Positions 1 through 11,262 of a stretch of DNA of 64,000 nt are shown one piece after another. The position numbers were made by a program, and so were the translations under genes. The notes beneath the pieces were generated by a model. It saw only the letters and a list, made by a program, of their open reading frames with translations. It did no database searches and was not told the origin of the DNA. The stretch is from Hofstenia miamia (lineage: Eukaryota; Xenacoelomorpha; Acoela), in assembly GCA_004352715.1 (NCBI GenBank), contig SCFE01000100.1, positions 1,664,770 through 1,728,769 on the forward strand, in the 5' to 3' direction. The first letter of the stretch is position 1, and each line of letters begins with the position of its first letter.

Positions 1-811
1 CAGTTACCCCTTCAATCTCATTTGAAAAATTATGGTACTAAAAAGAGAATTCAGGAACTAAGTACGTACAAGGTAAAAGATTTGTCACTAAATCGATAAA
101 AATTATTCCACGGACACCATTCATACGATTCTACGCTGACTTTTATGCTGAGCAGTGCTGTTTATTTGAAAGTATAACACGGAGGCGGAGATGCGTTTAT
201 ATTTCTTTATTTCGATAATAAAAGCTACAATCTAGTCAGTATAAAAACCTACTTCATAGTAAAAATAAAGTGGATTTTTCTAAAGTGCCATTGTTTGTGA
301 AAGTCAATGCAATTTTCTCAATAATTAATTTCACACACTGCGAATCCCAAATATTTGCCTCATTCAAACGCTTTATTAATTTAGAGGGCTTGATGTATTA
401 ATCCTTTACCATCTAAGATGATTCAAGTGATAGATAGTTAATGCAATTTTGGATCAAAAATTTTTTCACTTAAACAGCTTGGGGATTTGTAAAAAATTTT
501 CATGATCCTATAAAAAAACTTTAAACGCTTATAGCTCAAAAACTATTAAGGGTGTGCTCAATCTGAAAGCATTTGTTGATAAGCAAGTACTTAAGATGTA
601 TCTCCGTCTTACAACTGCCATGGAATTGTAAAAAAATGTTTTGAATTCAGTGTTATAATTAATGAAAGAAGTTATTCGGAAAGGTTAAAAGAATCCAGGG
701 TTGGAAAAAACATTTTTATTAATAGAAAACGTTTTAAACGTTTTTTCCATTAAAACAGGTGTTTTAACACACCTGAGCAATTAATAAGAAAAAACTACTT
801 TACATGACTGT
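1..811. other. AT-rich intergenic sequence
   Basis: No supported gene. Two small inverted repeats lie near the right end: one around 726-744 centred on AAACGTTTtAAACGTTT, and a CAGGTGT/ACACCTG hairpin around 755-775. Neither has the U-tract or spacing of a known element. Confidence 0.5.
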
Positions 812-1324
812 TTGGACAAAGGTCAATTTTTGGAGTTTTTAATGCGAAAGACGGGTTGGCAGCTCCGTCAGAGTGAGGCCCCTAATACTGAGGGCTCTTT
901 CTATGGAAGCAGAGCTTCGCACAAACGACATCAGCATTCAACGTCTAAAATTTTAAGCGTCGTTTACATAATAAAAAACATTAAAAAACATGTTTTTTAT
1001 TTGCCAACCTTGAAAAAATCGTCTTTCAATTTAGCCCAGTGCTTGCGCGATTTAAACTATGCGTTTCGAGGCACAATACCGACTCTAAAACAACTACCCG
1101 GTAGTAAGTCAATGAGACATGAGACAAACTTGCATCAGACAACTATCTATCGCTTCTGCAATGTCGCACCTGTTCTTTCGAGCTTGAAGCGTAAATTCGA
1201 TCACTGTCGACGATTTGAGTGTAATTTTAATGCAACGACGCTACTCAAACATGTACCGGCCAACGATTACGAATACAGACACACGAGTCAAGTGAATCCA
1301 ACCACAAGAAGATACACATTTTGA
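812..1324 (+). other. Unassigned 170-codon open frame
   Basis: A stop-free stretch of 170 codons that opens with TTG rather than ATG. I do not recognise the product. It is rich in Lys, Arg, His and Ser, has no clear membrane segment or catalytic motif, and its second half falls in GC-richer DNA that leads into dispersed repeat family A. The last 54 codons recur exactly at 2077-2239 because the assembly duplicates this block. A chance frame inside a repeat is more likely than a gene. Confidence 0.2.
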
Positions 1325-2990
1325 AAAAACAATATGTTCGAATCAACAAAAAATAGAATTTGCTTCACCTTTCAACCATAAAAGCGCAGTTAACGGCAGC
1401 ATTTTTGAATTTCCAAATTAATCAAAGTAGCTAGGCTTTTCAATATGTTGCATACATTTGTTGCGGACTCATGGGGTAGCAGAAGTCTACAATGTCTATA
1501 AGGAACCATAAGGGCTTTGTCTAAAACATCGCAAAGAGTACCTCGTCGCGGTGGTTCCTGGGTAATGCTAAAACTCCGCGGGCGAGTCAGTGTGCGGATG
1601 CCCGTACCCACATTCGACGTTAAACCCAGGGTATAAGGAGGTGTCACTATGTGTACTTTGTACATGTGGGGGCGGTGACAGTGGATAAGCCTGTCTGTTC
1701 TAATGTTGTGGAGACAGACGGCGTCACAGGGAAACGCTGCTAGCAAGACTGCTACCGACACCAGTTAGGGTGAGTCTCATCGGGCAATCATACAGAGGGG
1801 TAACTCTGTCTCTGGCCTATAGGATAGGCCAGCGTTTGCTGTGCCTTCCTGTTGAGGCAGCTTTGCTGTGTCACAGGTAGCTATGATCCAACATCATTAC
1901 GATCTAATAAGGAATTGAGCGAGGCCTCTAACTAGCTAGAATGCTTTGCAATATTAGTAAATACTGTTTTTGAAATTATCTTGTACGGATCTATATAGTA
2001 GCCAGCAGGCGCTCTCCAAAGTTGCCACCGTTAGTAGTCTTGTTTGGCCAAAACGGGAAAGGCGCAACCCTCTCANTGTCGCACCTGTTCTTTCGAGCTT
2101 GAAGCGTAAATTCGATCACTGTCGACGATTTGAGTGTAATTTTAATGCAACGACGCTACTCAAACATGTACCGGCCAACGATTACGAATACAGACACACG
2201 AGTCAAGTGAATCCAACCACAAGAAGATACACATTTTGAAAAAACAATATGTTCGAATCAACAAAAAATAGAATTTGCTTCACCTTTCAACCATAAAAGC
2301 GCAGTTAACGGCAGCATTTTTGAATTTCCAAATTAATCAAAGTAGCTAGGCTTTTCAATATGTTGCATACATTTGTTGCGGACTCATGGGGTAGCAGAAG
2401 TCTACAATGTCTATAAGGAACCATAAGGGCTTTGTCTAAAACATCGCAAAGAGTACCTCGTCGCGGTGGTTCCTGGGTAATGCTAAAACTCCGCGGGCGA
2501 GTCAGTGTGCGGATGCCCGTACCCACATTCGACGTTAAACCCAGGGTATAAGGAGGTGTCACTATGTGTACTTTGTACATGTGGGGGCGGTGACAGTGGA
2601 TAAGCCTGTCTGTTCTAATGTTGTGGAGACAGACGGCGTCACAGGGAAACGCTGCTAGCAAGACTGCTACCGACACCAGTTAGGGTGAGTCTCATCGGGC
2701 AATCATACAGAGGGGTAACTCTGTCTCTGGCCTATAGGATAGGCCAGCGTTTGCTGTGCCTTCCTGTTGAGGCAGCTTTGCTGTGTCACAGGTAGCTATG
2801 ATCCAACATCATTACGATCTAATAAGGAATTGAGCGAGGCCTCTAACTAGCTAGAATGCTTTGCAATATTAGTAAATACTGTTTTTGAAATTATCTTGTA
2901 CGGATCTATATAGTAGCCAGCAGGCGCTCTCCAAAGTTGCCACCGTTAGTAGTCTTGTTTGGCCAAAACGGGAAAGGCGCAACCCTCTCA
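1162..2990. repeat. Exact 914-bp direct duplication across a single N
   Basis: Bases 1162-2075 recur as 2077-2990 with a constant offset of 915. I compared several stretches and saw no difference. The units are separated by one N at 2076, and the outer flanks run smoothly into the ends of the unit. Real tandem duplications are not joined by an N, so the simplest reading is two overlapping contigs, or two haplotypes, placed end to end. Minus-strand open frames at 1390-1761 and 2305-2676 are therefore the same 123 codons seen twice. Confidence 0.9.
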
Positions 2991-3175
2991 ACTGAAGTTC
3001 GGCCTTCGGCTTCACTCTGCTGATCAGACTCAATACAGATCAGCACTCTGCGTGCCGGGGGTCGCTAGAGGTTTCTCAAGATCAAACCGGCAAGGCCCAC
3101 TTCTAGGGGTATGGTCCGGGCCCGAATCTTGGTTGCACTCACTGATTTAGTTGGTTTACTTCTTCAGTAACTCCC
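1530..3175 (+). repeat. Dispersed repeat family A, copy 1
   Basis: A GC-richer segment homologous to 10858-11262 and 56365-56925. Shared landmarks in order are: a block with gctGCTAGCAAGACTGCT and GTCTCAT; a block with CAGCGTTTGCTGTG; GCCACCGTTAGTAGTC followed by TTTGGCCAAA; CCTTCGGCTTC then CTGCTGATCAGACTCAA; GTGCC(A/G)GGGTC; GGTCCGG(A/G)CCCG; and a common end at ACAGTAAC. This copy carries about 130 bp (near 1880-2015) that the other two lack, and is inflated by the false duplication. No long coding frame, poly-A tail or terminal inverted repeat is evident. I do not recognise the family. Confidence 0.75.
2076..2076. other. Single-N contig join
   Basis: One ambiguous base lies between the two copies of the 914-bp block. 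It marks an assembly seam, not a polymorphic site. Confidence 0.85.
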
Positions 3176-4027
3176 ACAATGTCTATTGAAGTTGAAGACA
3201 ATAGCCGTATTGGAGATATACTGTCTCTTCACTATCGGTCAATAGGACATTAGTTGTATTCTTTAGAAATCAACATAACAATTAGGCTTTGACTGGGTGG
3301 ATAATCGCGCGCATACGTCGCAGTGAAAGAGGAAATCATTTTTAAATAAAAAATAAAAAGATGAAATACGGTATAGATTTTTGCAGTTTGTTGATTAAAT
3401 AGATATTCCTCAACTAGGAAAATTAGTAAATAGTGACATGTTTACATCGTGTCAGAGATGGATTTCAAGAAAACACCCACTCAAAACAAATTTAGTTAAT
3501 GTCATCAGACTAAAAGCTATTTATTAATCCTTTTTTCAACTAGTCTTAAATAGCGTATTTTAGATGGATATTTACAGAACATTAGAAAATACCTCTTTTT
3601 CTAGATTTACTTAACTAGAAAAGCGATAACGCTCTAATATGCCAAGAGTGACAGGGTAAGTCAAAGATATTTCTGTATCCCCTCCTGCCTGATTGTTCTA
3701 AATTGATGCTTATATATATATATATATCACCTCAAATGTACATAATCTCACTCATATATTGTTTGCCCTCAAACCCTTAAATAAAACTACAAAGAACTTA
3801 CTGATTTCATTGAGCAAGAAATGACGATCAATTACTGGCCATGAAGATGGCAAATCTCCTCCAGATCTAAAAAATATGTGAATAAAAAATTTCTAATCAT
3901 AAAATTATTACAACTTTATTGTTTTTCAATATATGGTAGATTTACATTAAGGGACTACCCAACTAATTCTATCTATTTTATGCTTAGGATGATACATTTA
4001 GAATTATTGTTATGATAGCACAATATG
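3176..4027. other. Intergenic with short (TA)n
   Basis: AT-rich sequence with no gene seen. A (TA)n run of about 17 bp lies at 3711-3727. Confidence 0.5.
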
Positions 4028-4715
4028 CAGGATGTGCATAAAGTCCCATTCTAGTAAAGAATTCTATTTCAAGGCAAACTATTTATTCTTGCTTACTTAT
4101 ATGAACTGGAAATGAAAAAGCAATAATTTATTAACACAAAAAACATACCGAAACCAAATATAATCAGAAATGTCCTCCATTACTGTTAATACAAGATTGC
4201 CAACAATTTTGCATATTGATAAACGTATTCCGTTGTGTTTCGGGTGGGATATTATTGATTGCATCAGTGATAAACTGTTTCAATTGTTCTATGTTTTGGG
4301 GCGTTTGGCTGTAAACATCTTCTTTCACTGTTCCCCACAAGAAGAAACCAAAGGGTGTCAAGTCCGGGCTTCTGGGGCCAAGTAATTGGCCCATTGCGTC
4401 CGATCCATCTATCAGGGACATTAGGATTTCCATAACCCCAAACAACAGCATTGTGTGAGTTCACTTTACCGGAGAAAGTGAATTTAGCCTCATCTGAAAA
4501 ACATAAATTTTGAATGAAATTTTCATCATTGGCACATCACAACTGCATTTCCTCACAGAAAATTTTTTTGGCATGTAATCATCTTGCAGTAGTAGGTGAA
4601 CTCTTCTGATTTTGAACGTTCTCATGCCAATCTCATATTTCAATACCTTGTGAATGCTTGAATGAGGCATATCTAATTAATGACTTTACTAGAAAGGGAC
4701 TTTATGCACACCCTG
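4028..4715 (-). mobile_element. Mariner-type element, internally deleted
   Basis: Terminal inverted repeats of 32 bp at 4028-4059 and 4684-4715 match at 30 positions. The outer bases are CAG(G/A)(G/A)TGTGCATAAAG, and TA follows the right end. The whole element is about 690 bp, roughly half the usual mariner length, because the middle of the transposase is missing. It cannot move by itself, but its ends could in principle be used by a related transposase. Confidence 0.85.
4164..4670 (-). pseudogene. Decayed mariner-type transposase (DUF4817 class)
   Basis: Minus-strand frames at 4461-4670, 4264-4464 and 4164-4451 together give pieces of one transposase. An early piece reads MPHSSIHKVLK, as after the DNA-binding domain. 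A middle piece reads NSHNAVVWGYGNPNVP. The C-terminal piece carries PRSPDLTPFGFFLWG and ends NSNGGHF. The pieces lie in different frames, and the jump from NPNVP directly to DRWIGR shows that the region with the first two catalytic aspartates is deleted. The third acidic position, in SPDLTPFG, is a Gly where relatives have Asp. It is clearly dead. Confidence 0.8.
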
Positions 4716-6127
4716 TATTATTTTTAGATTTTACAAAATTAGCAGCGATATCGACATCTGTTGCTACAGCAACAGCAGCAATTTTGAATTTTTCAACATT
4801 TCATTTATTTTTTAAATTTTTTATAGGAAGAAATTAGATTCATTTAATAATATGAGAAATATCTTTAATTTCGCGCGTATGAATTTTGCTATGTTAATAC
4901 ATTAGTGAAAAAATGAAATAATACATTCTGACGTTGCTTTATCATCTAGAAAAGGATCTACGATCAATCCCTGTCAGGAAGGTTTTGTCTGACATCTCAC
5001 TATTACATATTATGTCGTTGATCTTGCAAGGATTTTTAAAAATTTTATTCCCGACGTTGATTTTTCAGTAGAAAAATTGAAAGTGTCTATTTCAAACACG
5101 TTTTACACCAAAACCTATTAATCTATAAAACCATCTATGATGATTTATTGCTGACTAAGCCTTCTTGTTGGAATCGCGCTATTTCACTTTGTTGTAAAGC
5201 AAGTAATGAACTAACAATACTTATTTTGAAGCAAATCAATTTAGTTTTCCTCCGCTTAGTGGTGTGCAATTAAAATGATTCCAATTTCTTGAGATGTCAG
5301 AACCCTTTTAATATTCGATTCGAATTTGAATCCAGTTGTAATCAGAAAGAGTACCTTCATTAAGTAGCGGAGGTTTTCTATCATTATAGTACCACAAAGT
5401 TACTTTTCAGAGACATTTTATGTAAAAAATGTGTTTTACGATGAAAATATGCTTTTTTAGCATAAAAATTGTAAAAAAATAAGGTTTTTGAAAAATTCCG
5501 TCGTCACTTCAAAAATTCTTTCATTTTGATTATACATGCTCCAAATTTTGGCAGTATAGCAGCGTCCATCATGCTAATAAATGGAAAACAACAATAAAAT
5601 ATACATTTTGAGAAAATTTTAATTAATAAAAGACGCTTTTTTATAATACAATGTATAATTTAACTGTGTTGTTGTCATAGTATACTATCTTTGTATACAT
5701 CATCTAAGAAGTTACAACTCCTGATATATAAATCAAAAATTTGACAAAAATCTTCTTTACAGAAGGCAATATTCTAAAAGCATGCATTTGAGTTTCATGG
5801 TAGGGTTGTTAATTAAAATGTACTTAAGAGGAAAATGAAAGCAATACATAAAAAATATAAATTACATGAAAGTATACACATCTATTACAAAAATGTAATG
5901 AGTTGGGTAGTCCCTTAAATAAAAATAGTGAATGAGTATAACATATGCTTGAGAATTACTGCAACCGCTCTTAATTACATTCATGTCATTCTCAAAAACG
6001 ATTGGGGCGTCCTTGTTGTTCTGTGACATATCTACGCAAAGGAAAAAACGATGCTGCATAATTAACTAGAAATATAATAAGACAAGTCTGGATTAAGGAC
6101 AATTATAGAAGCATAAAATCGAAACTA
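4716..6127. other. Intergenic, AT-rich
   Basis: No gene seen. A perfect 8-bp hairpin CTGTTGCT/AGCAACAG with a 2-nt loop lies at 4758-4775, followed by CAGCAG. An open frame at 5862-6059 on the minus strand (65 codons) is not recognised. Confidence 0.45.
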
Positions 6128-6708
6128 GCGATGAAAGTAGGGCAGAGCGAGACATGGGGTGGAGGTGAGACAGATCCGGGGGGATGGTGCAATTTTTTCT
6201 AAAGTGAGTAACCATGTGGCAAACATGGGACAATCACGAAAAAAATGGCCAATTTTAGAAATTTTAAAATAATTGCTTAATATATTAAAAAAGGTGGTTG
6301 TTTGATAATATTTGGATATAGTTGTGAAATTTGATTCTATCCTATAGTGCCACAATAAAAATTTCTTATCTGAATCTGAACTTGATTTGTGGTCAACAAG
6401 CGTTACAATTACACTGGAAGGAATGCAACAAGCCTTGTACAAAAATACTGATTAAAATATTGGCTTTATGAACAGTTTTTTATGCTAAAATTAAATTTAA
6501 TTTACTATCATAATTGTTATTAAATTTTTATTGGTAGTAATACTATTTGAAATATGATTCTGCATCTGTAAGGATTCAAAATTGTTAGCATTGCTTGTGC
6601 GAGCAAAATTTTTTCGAATTCGGCAATTTCGGGAAGTATGGGGCAGAAGTGAATACGTGAAAATGAGCAGGGTGGGGTAACTTAAGAAATCTGCCCCACT
6701 TCCATCTC
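6128..6708. mobile_element. MITE with 19-bp terminal inverted repeats
   Basis: Ends at 6128-6146 and 6690-6708 read G(C/A)GATG(A/G)AAGT(A/G)GGGCAGA on inverted strands, with three differences. TA precedes the left end and TG follows the right. The subterminal DNA is G-rich on both sides (gacatggggtgg; gagcagggtgggg). No transposase is present inside. The TA-like target suggests a Tc1/mariner-driven MITE. Confidence 0.6.
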
Positions 6709-7333
6709 TGATCAAAACTAGACAGTATACATAGCAGACTTAGTGCAAAACATAGGTGTAGTGAACTAAATTGACTATCTTCGACCCAGATTAAACACTG
6801 GATGCTATGAACCAAACTTCCTTACAACACAAAGGAGTTGGCACACATAAATTATATAATAATAATTGTATAATTATTTAAAATCTAGTCTAATAGGAAA
6901 TTTTAAATTGGACCAGACCCACATCAAGGCAAAGTGAAATTGGAGAAACGGCCCAATAAGTAAATGTATGGTCAGCATTAATTACTTTCATTTATATGCT
7001 CCCGTGTACTGCAGTATTTATCAACAACAGTTTTGAAAACAATCACAAAACAACATGAATAGATTTCAGAATGGTGAAAGGGGTTTAACAATAACGTAAT
7101 GTTGCATTTACCTACAAAGCAAAGCAAAATTTATGAGCGAGATACGTAAAAACAATTGCCGCTTAAAGAAAAATAATTTATTACATAAGAAAATTGCAAT
7201 TTTCCTATGGTTTATTAGAGAAATAAATAAATATAATTGATAAAATCCATTTGATGAAATGTTGTTCTCGCGGAGATTGCTTGCGTAGTGACAAGGGAAT
7301 CGAAGTGCGAACAGGCTTTAAAGGAAGATTCAG
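6709..7333. other. Intergenic
   Basis: AT-rich sequence. I see no gene, repeat or site that I can support. Confidence 0.4.
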
Positions 7334-7645
7334 ATGAGAATTTCTATTAAAATATTTCTACCTAAATTGATTTCCCAGTGCAATGGAATTAGAGATAAAA
7401 ATCCTTCAATGGATAAACAAGAAAGCTTTAAATTGACGGTAAACAACACTGGTGACCAGAAAGAATGGCAATTGCCATCAGCTACTTACAATTTGTGCAC
7501 TACAGAAATCAACAGTTACCTTCTTCCTATTAAATGCATTCAACAATTAAATAAAGTTCGGTACAACATTCTATTCTATTCTTGTAATTGCATTAAACGA
7601 GCTGCTCGAGATATTATTACATCTGTATCTAATGCCTTGCCTTAG
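7334..7645 (+). other. Unassigned ATG-initiated open frame, 103 codons
   Basis: Starts with ATG (MRISIKIFLPK) and runs 103 codons to TAG. The composition is mixed, with six Cys and a basic C-terminal third. There is no signal peptide or membrane segment and no motif that I recognise. The 5' side shows no clear promoter, and a (AT)10 microsatellite follows within 40 bp. In DNA this AT-rich, a 300-bp frame by chance is possible but not common. Confidence 0.2.
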
Positions 7646-7680
7646 TATCTAACGCCCAAATACTTTAAATAAAAAACCAA

Positions 7681-7700
7681 ATATATATATATATATATAT
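7681..7700. repeat. (AT)10 microsatellite
   Basis: Uninterrupted dinucleotide run. Confidence 0.95.
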
Positions 7701-8047
7701 GTGTTGCTTTAATGCTAAACTTCCTTATCATTTCATGAAAAAAAACAACGAAAAATTTAATTAAAAGTACTTTGGGTACTTACTGTACCATCGTCAGTCA
7801 AAAACACAAATTAATTGGTGGTAAAAATATAAATTTACAAATTATTAATCAAAATCAAAATAGACTAAAATTAAAAAGGAGTTTGATGACATTTTGTATT
7901 TAAACTAGGTTTCTCTTCCTTAACAGAAATTGATTCTTCGATCTTGGTGCATTTGTGTTTCATTAAAATATTAAAGTCGGATGCTGATACTTTATGTATT
8001 TTTGAGTCCATATACATTTCAGATTGTAAGTTTCCATATAGATGTTC

Positions 8048-8051
<4 letters not shown>

Positions 8052-8088
<37 letters not shown>

Positions 8089-8126
8089 GACTGATAGATA
8101 GATAAATAGATAGATAGATAGATAGT
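8052..8126. repeat. Compound (TA)n-(GATA)n microsatellite
   Basis: About 17 TA units (8052-8086) are followed by a GATA/AATA tetranucleotide run (8092-8125). Confidence 0.95.
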
Positions 8127-8395
8127 CGATGCCACTGGCTTAGCATCCTCTGATGTAAGCAATATTAACAAATAAAAAACTCTTTAAAATTATACTTCAT
8201 GATAGATGATGTTATTATAGTAATTGATGTTGTCGAATACAACGCGCCTACGACTTCCATTTAGGGAATTTGTAAACATTTTTCCCACATTTTTCCTTTG
8301 TGATATTTTCCGTAGTCATTAACATGCATTTAAAAACACTGAATATATATTATTGCAAAATTTCAAAAACATGCAAAAAGCCTAATATAATATAA

Positions 8396-8667
8396 TTTAA
8401 GCTAACTGTTCAACTGGGCCATGTAGAATCGCGGGGAGCTCAGACTACTACAGCGGTACTGGGGAACTCAATGGGTGAAAAGAAGGTTGCAAAGGCTACC
8501 ATCGAAGTGAGCGACCCGCATTCCAACAGAAAAACAAAGAAATTTGCCATTATAACAAAGTAACAGTAAAGATCCACCGAGGACTAACTTCCAAGGACGC
8601 CGAAGCGGTATCAATAGAGAATTCCAAACTCGCAAACGGTGCTACCCTATGTGTCTCTAGTTGTTAA
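8396..8667 (+). pseudogene. Coding-like patch of unknown family, one frame change
   Basis: A GC-richer island. Frame 8396-8563 contains an ATG at 8471 (MGEKKVAKATIEVSDPHSNR, then more basic residues) and uses varied codons unlike the surrounding AT-rich DNA. A second frame, 8479-8667, overlaps it and continues with HRGLTSKDAEAVSIENSKL to a stop. This suggests one coding stretch broken by a single-base slip near 8560. A further GC-rich stretch follows at 8868-8960. I recognise no family. It may be an old exon, a processed pseudogene or part of an unknown repeat. Confidence 0.3.
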
Positions 8668-9037
8668 TTTCTAGCTCAATTAAAACGTTTCTCATTAGTT
8701 CTTATTTCTCAGCTCATGTAATAATAATAACAGCATGTAATTGCCATGCATTCACGTTAGCCAGCGGCTTGTTATCATCACAGTGTAAGGTGTTAAGTGC
8801 ATGTTCGAATTGCAAACAATCGATAAAAAGTTCTTATTCCCTAACAGTAGTCGTACAAGTAACTTAATGCGGTCCATTTTTTTGGGCTGCCTGCCAGAAT
8901 AAAGCGTGTTGTCGCCCTAAACTCGGAGGAGTAACTCCCAAATGGTCGCCGGAAACTTAAGCATCTATCATAACTATCATACTTCCTAAAAAGGGATTAG
9001 CAATAATAAATAGAAGCAAAAAGCAAGCGCAGTTAGT

Positions 9038-10563
9038 GACCACCTTGCTATTTTGAATAAATAATGAACATTCATTGGATAGTGTGCCTAAGATTATAAC
9101 TAAGTGTTTCTTTGATTAAGAAGGGGAAATCTGTATGTGTAATACCATAAAATATGTAGAATAACAATTGGCTATTAATTTTTAATCAAAATTAAAAAAC
9201 CTGTATTGGAAAAATGTATTCGGCCACCTGAAAAAAATTAACAAATGAGCAAATAAAAGAAAATTCAAAATAAGATACATAAATGAATAATTGATGCAAT
9301 ATAAGCACTTTGCAATTTTGTAGGGTGTCCCTTTGAGCAAATAACAGCTTCTATGCACTCAACAGCTCGTCTTCAGTGTGAAGAGTATGCTGTCTAATTG
9401 ATATTTGACCTCTTTCCACATACTTTCGATAATGATAAGGTCTGGAGATTGGCCAGGCCAGTCAGCAAGGATAGAAACCCTTCATTGTGGAAGAAGCTGT
9501 TCATTTCTTTTGAGGTATGACATGGAGCACCATCCTGCTCATATATTTAATCACTTGTAAAGAGTGGCAAGAGTTCCATTTCTAGAATCCGAGCATATAT
9601 TGAGCTTCGGAAAGTACCAGTGATATGAATAATCTTGCGAAAGCCCCACTTCATATTGCGCACAATGCCATTATAGACTTCCCACCATACTTCATGGTCC
9701 CCGAGTAAATTGAGACAAGAATCTGAACTTCTGCTCAGCTGTCTCTTTATCAACATTCTTTTTGATGAGTATAGTTCAAATTTTGACTTATCTGAAAATA
9801 TAACATTAGACCAATACTCAGATGAATTGTCTCGAATTAAATTGGCCCACCTAATATGGCAAAATCTTTGCCTGGGGTTAAGAATGGCTCTCTGGATGCC
9901 ACGAAAGTGCCAATTGAATACTTCTTCAGGATCTTTCGCACCGTTCTTGCTGTCACAAGGTGACCATCAGCCCATTCCTTACGAAATTCTTTTGAAGTCC
10001 TCCTGGGATTTCACTTTGAAAGGCACACAAGAGCTGATTTGGAGGTTTCGGGGGACTTCTTTGGTCTTCCGGATTTTGGCTTGGGACAATGATGTTTTTC
10101 GAAGTGCGACGTCTGATGATATCAGCGACAGTACTTCGAGGTCGCTCTACAAGTCGGGCTATATTACGTTAACTGATCCTTTCCAAATGTTTGGAGACAA
10201 TCAACTCGCGGATGGCAAGAGGTACGTAACCAGGCATCATATATGGCAAAAAAACACTGTTATTAGACATTTTCAATATAAATAGACTGATAAAGGTCAA
10301 CCAATGAAATTTTTTACATATTCTCTGATTTGGTCTGAAGTGGCCGAATACATTTTTCCAAGAAAAGATTTGCTAACTACAAGCATTGTAGCATTTCTCC
10401 TTGAGATTTAAAGTAAAAAGTGATAGTTATGTTTCAACATTGATGAATTCCTCTTTCTGCAACACCAAATCTAATTAAAAAATACCTATGACATTTTTGG
10501 CGTCCATTTCTTAGAAATATTTATGACAAATCATGGGCGGCCGAATTCTTTTTTCCAGTACTG
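9038..10563 (-). mobile_element. Tc1-like element, copy 1, with inner and outer terminal repeats
   Basis: The outer right end at 10535-10563 reads inward CAGTACTGGAAAAAAG, followed outside by TA. An inner copy of the repeat (GGCCGAATACATTTTTCC) lies at 10339-10361 in the same orientation, about 170 bp inside. On the left an inner repeat lies at 9201-9230, and sequence shared with copy 2 continues a further 163 bp to 9038, where the outer repeat is largely lost. Doubled repeats at each end are the IR/DR arrangement known from Sleeping Beauty-like Tc1 elements. The element length, about 1.5 kb, is normal for the family. Confidence 0.8.
9307..10285 (-). pseudogene. Tc1-like transposase pseudogene, copy 1
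   Basis: Read on the minus strand. The start region carries a helix-turn-helix with RNIARLVERPRSTVADIIRR. A catalytic block follows with EQDGAPCHTS (Asp codon at 9532-9534) and a C-terminal block with DWPGQSPDL. Several stops and frameshifts separate them, including one after the helix-turn-helix region and one between QDGAPCHTS and DWPGQ, where the Glu of the DDE triad would follow in SPDLIIIE. Plus-strand frames at 9710-10285 are shadows. Copy 2 at 19388-20382 is the sister. Confidence 0.8.
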
Positions 10564-10857
10564 TATTAGGGTGAGTTCTAATTGCTCGATAAAATATATT
10601 GATCAATAATCTTAGTCCACGTACTGACAAGTGTTTTCAACAGCAAACATGTTTCTCTATATAATAATAATTTCATATGTGATAAAACGAAGGAAAGAGA
10701 AACATATTTTATTGTTTCAAAATAGATGTTTACTAGAAGTTATTGCAGTCTCTTATTATAATTGCAGTTATAAAAGAGTCTTCTTTGGCAATGAAAATTA
10801 GAAAAAACTGTAGACTAACTGTAATTGAAATAAAGCTATTCAAATTTCATTTGATAA

Positions 10858-11262
10858 CCTGCAGCTTGTCTGCTTAGTTTGGCAACACAGTGGAAACACT
10901 GTTAACAAGACTGCTCCCGGTTTCCAGTTATGAGTGCGTCTCATGGGGTGGGCATGTAATGAAATAGGCCAAGAGCCAGCGTTTGCTGTGCTTTGTGTTA
11001 GGCAGATTTGCCGTGTCATCGTGGTTTTTGGTTGCAGCAAGCAAGCACTAAGTTACCACCGTTAGCAATCTTTTGGCTGGCCAAAGCGGGAGAGGCCTTC
11101 GGCTTCATTCTGCTGATCAGACTCAACTCTAATCAGCGCTCTGAGTGCCAGGGTCACCAGAGAATTTAATAGTCACACTTCTGGTGATAAAGGTCCGGAC
11201 CCGGATAATGATTTTACTCACTTTTCAATCTGTTGACTGGTACAGTAACCCAACCACACACC
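10858..11262 (+). repeat. Dispersed repeat family A, copy 2
   Basis: Shares with copy 1 the landmarks AACAAGACTGCT, CAGCGTTTGCTGTGC, CCACCGTTAG, GGCCTTCGGCTTCATTC, CTGCTGATCAGACTCAA, GGTCCGGACCCGGATAATG and the end ACAGTAAC. It lacks the 130-bp insert of copy 1 and instead has GTTTTTGGTTGCAGCAAGC, as in copy 3, so this is probably the ancestral form. Confidence 0.75.

Noticed and set aside
1390-2676. Two 123-codon minus frames as paralogous genes
   Set aside because: They are one sequence seen twice through the single-N duplication, lie in repeat family A, and match no family.
4758-4775. Hairpin as a terminator or small RNA
   Set aside because: Perfect but only 8 bp with no neighbouring gene; expected by chance in 64 kb.
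7871-8146. 91-codon minus frame with LSIYLSIYLSIS
   Set aside because: It is built on the (TA)n and GATA microsatellite.
9710-10285. 191-codon plus-strand frame
   Set aside because: It is the antisense shadow of the Tc1-like transposase read on the minus strand.
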